Shown here piece after piece: positions 59,239 to 64,000 of a DNA stretch of 64,000 nucleotides (the first letter of the stretch is position 1; every line of letters begins with the position of its first letter). A program made the position numbers and the translations under genes. The stretch is from Paractinoplanes brasiliensis. GTDB taxonomy: Bacteria > Actinomycetota > Actinomycetes > Mycobacteriales > Micromonosporaceae. Below the pieces are notes generated by a model. It saw nothing but the letters and a program-made list of their open reading frames with translations, was not told the origin of the DNA and did no database searches. The DNA lies in NCBI RefSeq assembly GCF_004362215.1, contig NZ_SNWR01000001.1:2041001-2105000 (forward strand), given 5' to 3'.

Positions 59239-61868
59239 GATGAGGGCAACGCTTCGAGGGCCGCCGCAATTCGCGTGAGATCCGCCTCGGCCGTGGCCAG
59301 CCTGTCCTTGATCTTCGCGACGACCTGCTCGGGCGCCTTGCCGACGAACGACTCGTTGCCCAGCTTGGCCCGGCACTGCGCCGCTTCCTTCTCGGCGGCG
59401 GCACGGTCCTTCTCGAGCCGGGCCCGCTCGGCCGCCACGTCGATCGTGCCGCGGGTGTCGAGGTCGACCGTGATCGCGCCGGACACCGCCAGCGTCGCCG
59501 TGGCCGTGAAACCGGCCGCCGGCGGGTCGAGCCGGGCCAGCGAGCGGATCAGCGGCTCGTGCGTGTCGATGCCGACGTTACCCAGGCCGGTGAGCGCCGC
59601 CGACACCCGCTGGCTCGGCTTGAGCCCCTGGTCGGAACGGAACCGCCGGACCTCGGTCACGACCTTTTGCAGGGCGGCCAGCTCTTCCTCGGCGGCGTCG
59701 TCGATCAGCGCCTTGTCCGCCGCCGGCCACTGCGCCTTCATGATCGTCTCGCCACCGGTGAGCGCGATCCACAGCTCCTCCGTGACGAACGGGATCACCG
59801 GGTGCAGCAGGCGCAGCAGCTGGTCGAGCACGTGCCCGAGCACGCGGCGGGTGTTCTGGCTCTGCGCGGACGCGAGCACCGGCTTGCTGAGCTCGAGGTA
59901 CCAGTCGCAGACGTCGTCCCACGCGAAGTGGTACAGCGTGTCGCAGACCTTCGCATACTCGTACGCCTTGAACTGCTCGTCGACCTCACCGATCACGTGC
60001 TGCAGCCGCGAGAGGATCCACTTGTCGATCGCCGACAGCTCGTCGGCCGGCGGCAACGGGCCCTCGACTGTCGCGCCGTTCATCAGCGCGAACCGGGTGG
60101 CGTTCCAGAGCTTGTTGCAGAAGTTGCGCGAGCCCTGGCACCACTCCTCGCTGATCGGCACGTCGGAGCCCGGGTTGGCGCCGCGGGCCAACGTGAACCG
60201 GGTGGCGTCGGCGCCGTACCGCTCGATCCAGTCCAGCGGGTCGACCACGTTGCCGAACGACTTCGACATCTTCTTGCCGTGGCCGTCGCGGACCATGCCG
60301 TGCAGGTTGACCACGTTGAACGGCTGCACGTCGTCCATCGCGTACAGCCCGAACATCATCATCCGGGCGACCCAGAAGAACAGGATGTCGTAGCCGGTGA
60401 CGAGGACGCTGGTCGGATAGAACTTGGCCAGCTCGGCGGTCTGCTCGGGCCAGCCCATGGTCGAGAACGGCCACAGCGCCGACGAGAACCAGGTGTCGAG
60501 AACGTCCTCGTCCTGCTTCCAGCCGTCGCCGGTGGGCGGCTGCTCGTCCGGGCCGACGCAGACGACCTCGCCGTCCGGCCCGTACCAGACAGGGATGCGG
60601 TGACCCCACCACAGCTGCCGCGAGATGCACCAGTCGTGCATGTTGTCGACCCAGGCGAAGTACCGCTTCGAGAGCTCGGCGGGCTCGATGGTGACCCGGC
60701 CGTCCCGTACGGCGTCTCCGGCCTTTTTGGCCAGCGGCCCCGTGTTGACGAACCACTGCAGCGAGAGCCGCGGTTCGACAGTCGTCTTGCAGCGCGAGCA
60801 GTGTCCCACCGAGTGCACGTACGGGCGCTTCTCGGCGACGATCCGGCCCTGTTCGCGCAGCGCGGCGACGATGGCGGGCCGCGCTTCGTAACGGTCGAGG
60901 CCCTCGAACGGACCGTGCACGGTGACGACCGCGCGCTCGTCCATCATCGTGATGCTGGGCAGGTTGTGCCGCTGGCCGATCTCGAAGTCGTTCGGGTCGT
61001 GGGCCGGGGTCACCTTCACCGCGCCCGTGCCGAACGACGGGTCGACGTGCTCGTCGGCCACGATCGGGATCCGCCGGCCGGTGAGCGGCAGCTCGACCTC
61101 GGTGCCGATCATGTGCTGGTAGCGCTCGTCGTCGGGGTGGACGGCCACGGCGGTGTCGCCCAGCATCGTCTCGGCCCGCGTGGTCGCCACGACGATCGAG
61201 TGGTCGCCCTCGCCGTAACGGATCGAGACCAGCTCACCCTCGTCGTCGGTGTGCTCGACCTCGATGTCGCTGAGCGCGGTGAGGCAGCGCGGACACCAGT
61301 TGATGATCCGGTTGGCCCGGTAGATCAGCTCGTCGTCGTAGAGCCGCTTGAAGATCGTCTGGACGGCGCGGGACAGCCCCTCGTCCATCGTGAACCGCTC
61401 ACGGGACCAGTCCACGGAGTCGCCCAGCCGGCGCATCTGCCCGAGGATGGCGCCACCGGACTGGGCCTTCCACTCCCAGACCTGCTTGACGAAGTCCTCC
61501 CGGCCCAGGTCGTGCCTGGAGAGCTGCTGCCCGGCGAGCTGACGCTCCACGACATTCTGCGTCGCGATGCCCGCGTGGTCCATGCCCGGCAGCCAGAGCA
61601 CCTCGAAGCCCTGCATCCGCTTGAGCCGCGACAGGATGTCCTGGATGGTGTGGTCGAGGGCGTGCCCGACGTGCAGCGAGCCGGTCACGTTGGGCGGCGG
61701 GATGACGATCGAGAACGCGGGCTTGTCGCTCGCCGGGTCGGCGGTGAAGTAGCCCTCGGTTACCCACGTCTCGTACCGCCGCTGCTCTACCTCGCCCGGC
61801 TGATACTGGGCGGAGAGGCCCCCGGTGGGCCGGCTGTCGGGGGTGCGGTTCTGGGTCGTCTCGGTCAC
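59235..61868 (-). CDS. valS: valyl-tRNA synthetase
   Basis: An 877-residue class I synthetase charging tRNA-Val. The HIGH motif is PPPNVTGSLHVGHALDHTIQD, the KMSKS motif is GHGKKMSKSFGN, and the editing (CP1) domain lies between (ATTRAETMLGDTAVAVHPDD). The C-terminal coiled coil (ARLEKDRAAAEKEAAQCRAKLGNESFVGKAPEQVV) is characteristic. The start is GTG 61868 with a TAGACT box 6 bases upstream, so leaderless translation is likely. It heads valS-folC-DUF4233. It is transcribed divergently from the small membrane protein at 61937. Confidence 0.97.
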   Translation of the reverse strand: MTETTQNRTPDSRPTGGLSAQYQPGEVEQRRYETWVTEGYFTADPASDKPAFSIVIPPPNVTGSLHVGHALDHTIQDILSRLKRMQGFEVLWLPGMDHAGIATQNVVERQLAGQQLSRHDLGREDFVKQVWEWKAQSGGAILGQMRRLGDSVDWSRERFTMDEGLSRAVQTIFKRLYDDELIYRANRIINWCPRCLTALSDIEVEHTDDEGELVSIRYGEGDHSIVVATTRAETMLGDTAVAVHPDDERYQHMIGTEVELPLTGRRIPIVADEHVDPSFGTGAVKVTPAHDPNDFEIGQRHNLPSITMMDERAVVTVHGPFEGLDRYEARPAIVAALREQGRIVAEKRPYVHSVGHCSRCKTTVEPRLSLQWFVNTGPLAKKAGDAVRDGRVTIEPAELSKRYFAWVDNMHDWCISRQLWWGHRIPVWYGPDGEVVCVGPDEQPPTGDGWKQDEDVLDTWFSSALWPFSTMGWPEQTAELAKFYPTSVLVTGYDILFFWVARMMMFGLYAMDDVQPFNVVNLHGMVRDGHGKKMSKSFGNVVDPLDWIERYGADATRFTLARGANPGSDVPISEEWCQGSRNFCNKLWNATRFALMNGATVEGPLPPADELSAIDKWILSRLQHVIGEVDEQFKAYEYAKVCDTLYHFAWDDVCDWYLELSKPVLASAQSQNTRRVLGHVLDQLLRLLHPVIPFVTEELWIALTGGETIMKAQWPAADKALIDDAAEEELAALQKVVTEVRRFRSDQGLKPSQRVSAALTGLGNVGIDTHEPLIRSLARLDPPAAGFTATATLAVSGAITVDLDTRGTIDVAAERARLEKDRAAAEKEAAQCRAKLGNESFVGKAPEQVVAKIKDRLATAEADLTRIAAALEALPSS

Positions 61869-61874
61869 CCGACA

Positions 61875-61880
61875 AGTCTA
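61875..61880 (-). promoter_or_regulatory. candidate -10 box (TAGACT), leaderless valS start
   Basis: TAGACT on the minus strand is followed by 6 bases and the GTG at 61868. No ribosome binding site is seen. A T-box leader, common for valS in Firmicutes, is absent. Confidence 0.45.
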
Positions 61881-61924
61881 CGGATGTCCCGCCGGAACCC
61901 CGAATTCGCATCGCCCGTGCTTGC

Positions 61925-61930
61925 TACGCT
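61925..61930 (+). promoter_or_regulatory. candidate -10 box (TACGCT), leaderless start at 61937
   Basis: TACGCT is followed by 6 bases and the ATG at 61937. It lies in the same 68-base intergenic region as the valS box, forming a divergent pair. Confidence 0.45.
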
Positions 61931-61936
61931 CCTGCA

Positions 61937-62593
61937 ATGCCCGAGCCCGGCCCCAATCAGATCGACATCGGCACGCTGCCACCCGACCCCGACTCCCCCG
62001 CCGCGGGAGAAGAGGCCCAGGCCCAGGCCGACAAAAAGACCGGTTTCCCCGTACGCCGTGCCCTGATCGTCGGCTTGCTGGCGATCGCGACGGCCGGCGT
62101 GGTGACGCTCGGCTTCACCAGTTGGCGCATCATCGCGCAAAAGGACGCGAAGCTGACGGCTCCACCGCAGATCGGGAACCTCCGCATCGACGGCTCGGAA
62201 AACGGCGTCACCACGGCCGACTATCTGCAGACGGCCCTCGCCGCCGAGGTCGAACTGGACCACACCGTCGGCGCCGTCTATCAGGAGACGGGCGAGCGGG
62301 ACGTCCTTTTTCTGGGCGGCACCGGACTGATCTGGACGCCGTCACGCGATCTCGATTCCGCCATGTCGCTGATCTCCGACAAGGAAGGCTCGGTCACCAA
62401 TCTTCACGCCGTCGACCCGGGTCCGCTCGACGGCGTCATGAAGTGCGGAATCACCAAAACACCCGACGGCGACCTGACGGTGTGCGGATGGGCAGACCAC
62501 GGCAGTCTCGCCTTGGCCATGTTCAACAACCGCACCGAAGCCGAGGCGGCGCCCCTCATGCGCGAGATCCGCAACGCCACCGAAACCCGCTGA
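61937..62593 (+). CDS. membrane-anchored WADHGSL-family protein
   Basis: A 218-residue protein. A short Pro/Ala-rich cytosolic segment (1-38) precedes one membrane helix (about 42-64, LIVGLLAIATAGVVTLGFTSW). The outer domain ends MKCGITKTPDGDLTVCGWADHGSLALAMFN, the same Cys ... VC-WADHGSLA pattern as the protein at 46161-47381, with similar spacing to the membrane helix. The conserved cysteines probably form a disulfide. No function is known. The ATG is probably leaderless. It is convergent with the rRNA operon, and a terminator stem follows. Confidence 0.72.
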   Translation: MPEPGPNQIDIGTLPPDPDSPAAGEEAQAQADKKTGFPVRRALIVGLLAIATAGVVTLGFTSWRIIAQKDAKLTAPPQIGNLRIDGSENGVTTADYLQTALAAEVELDHTVGAVYQETGERDVLFLGGTGLIWTPSRDLDSAMSLISDKEGSVTNLHAVDPGPLDGVMKCGITKTPDGDLTVCGWADHGSLALAMFNNRTEAEAAPLMREIRNATETR

Positions 62594-62621
62594 CCTCCTC
62601 CGCAACGCCACCTCTTGCCGG

Positions 62622-62646
62622 CCGCGCCCCATTGCCTGGGGCGCGG
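62622..62646 (+). terminator. terminator of the WADHGSL-family gene
   Basis: CCGCGCCCC (62622-62630) pairs perfectly with GGGGCGCGG (62638-62646) around ATTGCCT. It is followed by TCTTCTCGTTT, a T-rich tail on the plus strand. Confidence 0.75.
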
Positions 62647-62654
62647 TCTTCTCG

Positions 62655-62686
62655 TTTCGGCCCCAAAACGTTTCGGCCCCAAAACG
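62655..62686 (+). repeat. 16-bp direct repeat next to the rRNA terminator
   Basis: TTTCGGCCCCAAAACG occurs twice head to tail (62655-62670 and 62671-62686). On the minus strand it places two GTTTTGGGG runs after the rRNA terminator hairpin, and may be a duplicated U-tract. Confidence 0.85.
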
Positions 62687-62688
62687 GC

Positions 62689-62720
62689 AGTAGGCCCACC
62701 CCGTTCGGGGTGGGCCTACT
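62689..62720 (-). terminator. rRNA operon terminator
   Basis: A perfect 14-bp stem (62689-62702 with 62707-62720, loop GTTC) lies 13 bases past the 3' end of 5S rRNA. On the minus strand it is followed by GCCGTTTTGGGG. Confidence 0.88.
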
Positions 62721-62733
62721 GTTTCACGTTGAG

Positions 62734-62851
62734 TCCGGCGGCGTCCTACTCTCCCACACCCTCCCGAGTGCAGTACCATCGGCGCTGGAGGGCTTAGCTT
62801 CCGGGTTCGGAATGAGACCGGGCGTTTCCCCTCCGCTATGACCACCGAAAC
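62734..62851 (-). rRNA. rrf: 5S ribosomal RNA
   Basis: Read on the minus strand it starts GTTTCGGTGGTCATAGCG and ends in the complementary GGACGCCGCCGGAC region, about 118 bases. The internal CCCGGTCTCATTCCGAACCCG is the highly conserved loop B/helix III. Ends are set by analogy and may shift by a base or two. Confidence 0.96.
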
Positions 62852-62967
62852 AGCTATCAGCAGAACAAACCAGTGTCAGCAACCCACACCCCGACGCAAT
62901 TGGGGGCTGGTGCTTCTGGTTGTTCGTTTGCTGTGAATCACACAGTGGACGCGCTCATATGTTTAGG

Positions 62968-64000
<1,033 letters not shown>

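Noticed and set aside
61869..61936. T-box riboswitch upstream of valS
   Set aside because: The gap is only 68 bases, lacks the T-box sequence, and the putative promoter puts the RNA start at the valS GTG.
59559..62066. An 835-codon plus-strand open frame opposite valS
   Set aside because: valS has all class I motifs, and the antisense frame is compositional noise.
62852..62967. tRNA in the 23S-5S spacer
   Set aside because: No cloverleaf or T-arm (GGTTCGANNCC) sequence is visible in this short spacer.

Overview
The window is chromosomal DNA from a high-GC actinomycete. Gene content (CIRCE-controlled hrcA-dnaJ, actinobacterial obgE/rplU/rpmA/rne order, DUF4241, DUF4240, DUF4233 and DUF4870 proteins, a Tat-exported PhoD, SpoIIE/STAS regulators) and many GTG/TTG starts fit a filamentous actinomycete. 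I would guess Micromonosporaceae (Actinoplanes-like), but that is inference. No tRNA, CRISPR array, prophage or large biosynthetic cluster was seen.

Layout. 0-10 kb: a truncated flavoprotein reductase, a DUF4241 protein, hrcA-dnaJ under CIRCE, hemW, an enoyl-CoA hydratase, a lysozyme-like secreted protein and a membrane PAS protein with no output domain. 10-24 kb: lepA, MOSC and DUF4240 proteins, a phosphotransferase, rpsT, holA, comEC and comEA, with an IS110-type element inserted exactly between comEA and comEC. 24-33 kb: a minus-strand block of degV, a histidine phosphatase, rsfS, nadD, a sensorless hybrid kinase and pepN, facing a plus-strand trpS with its own attenuator. 33-42 kb: the radical SAM pair, an RNase E/G with a huge N-terminal extension, and rplU-rpmA-obgE. 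42-46 kb: an RsbQ-like hydrolase, a PAS/GAF/SpoIIE phosphatase and a STAS protein, resembling the Bacillus RsbQ-RsbP energy-stress switch. 46-54 kb: a proline-rich membrane protein, an acyltransferase, PhoD and an ArsR-regulated ABC-2 exporter. 54-62 kb: ndk, a 1092-residue disordered protein ending in a VOC domain, then valS-folC-DUF4233 linked by ATGA overlaps. 62.6 kb to the end: 5S and the 3' part of 23S rRNA on the minus strand.

Best observations: (1) a complete ribosome-mediated attenuator before trpS, with an 11-codon leader peptide carrying two adjacent Trp codons and mutually exclusive hairpins; (2) a structured non-coding left end of the IS110 element that should encode a bridge RNA; (3) a recurring TANNNT box 6-7 bases before start codons in genes lacking a Shine-Dalgarno sequence, implying many leaderless mRNAs; (4) a roughly 40-bp intergenic repeat at two loci; (5) the RsbQ/RsbP/STAS module; (6) two paralogues of an uncharacterised membrane family sharing a W-A-D-H-G-S-L motif.

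Limits: all calls are by eye. Family names rest on recognised motifs, start sites are judged from ribosome binding sites and overlaps, and promoters and RNA folds were not computed.
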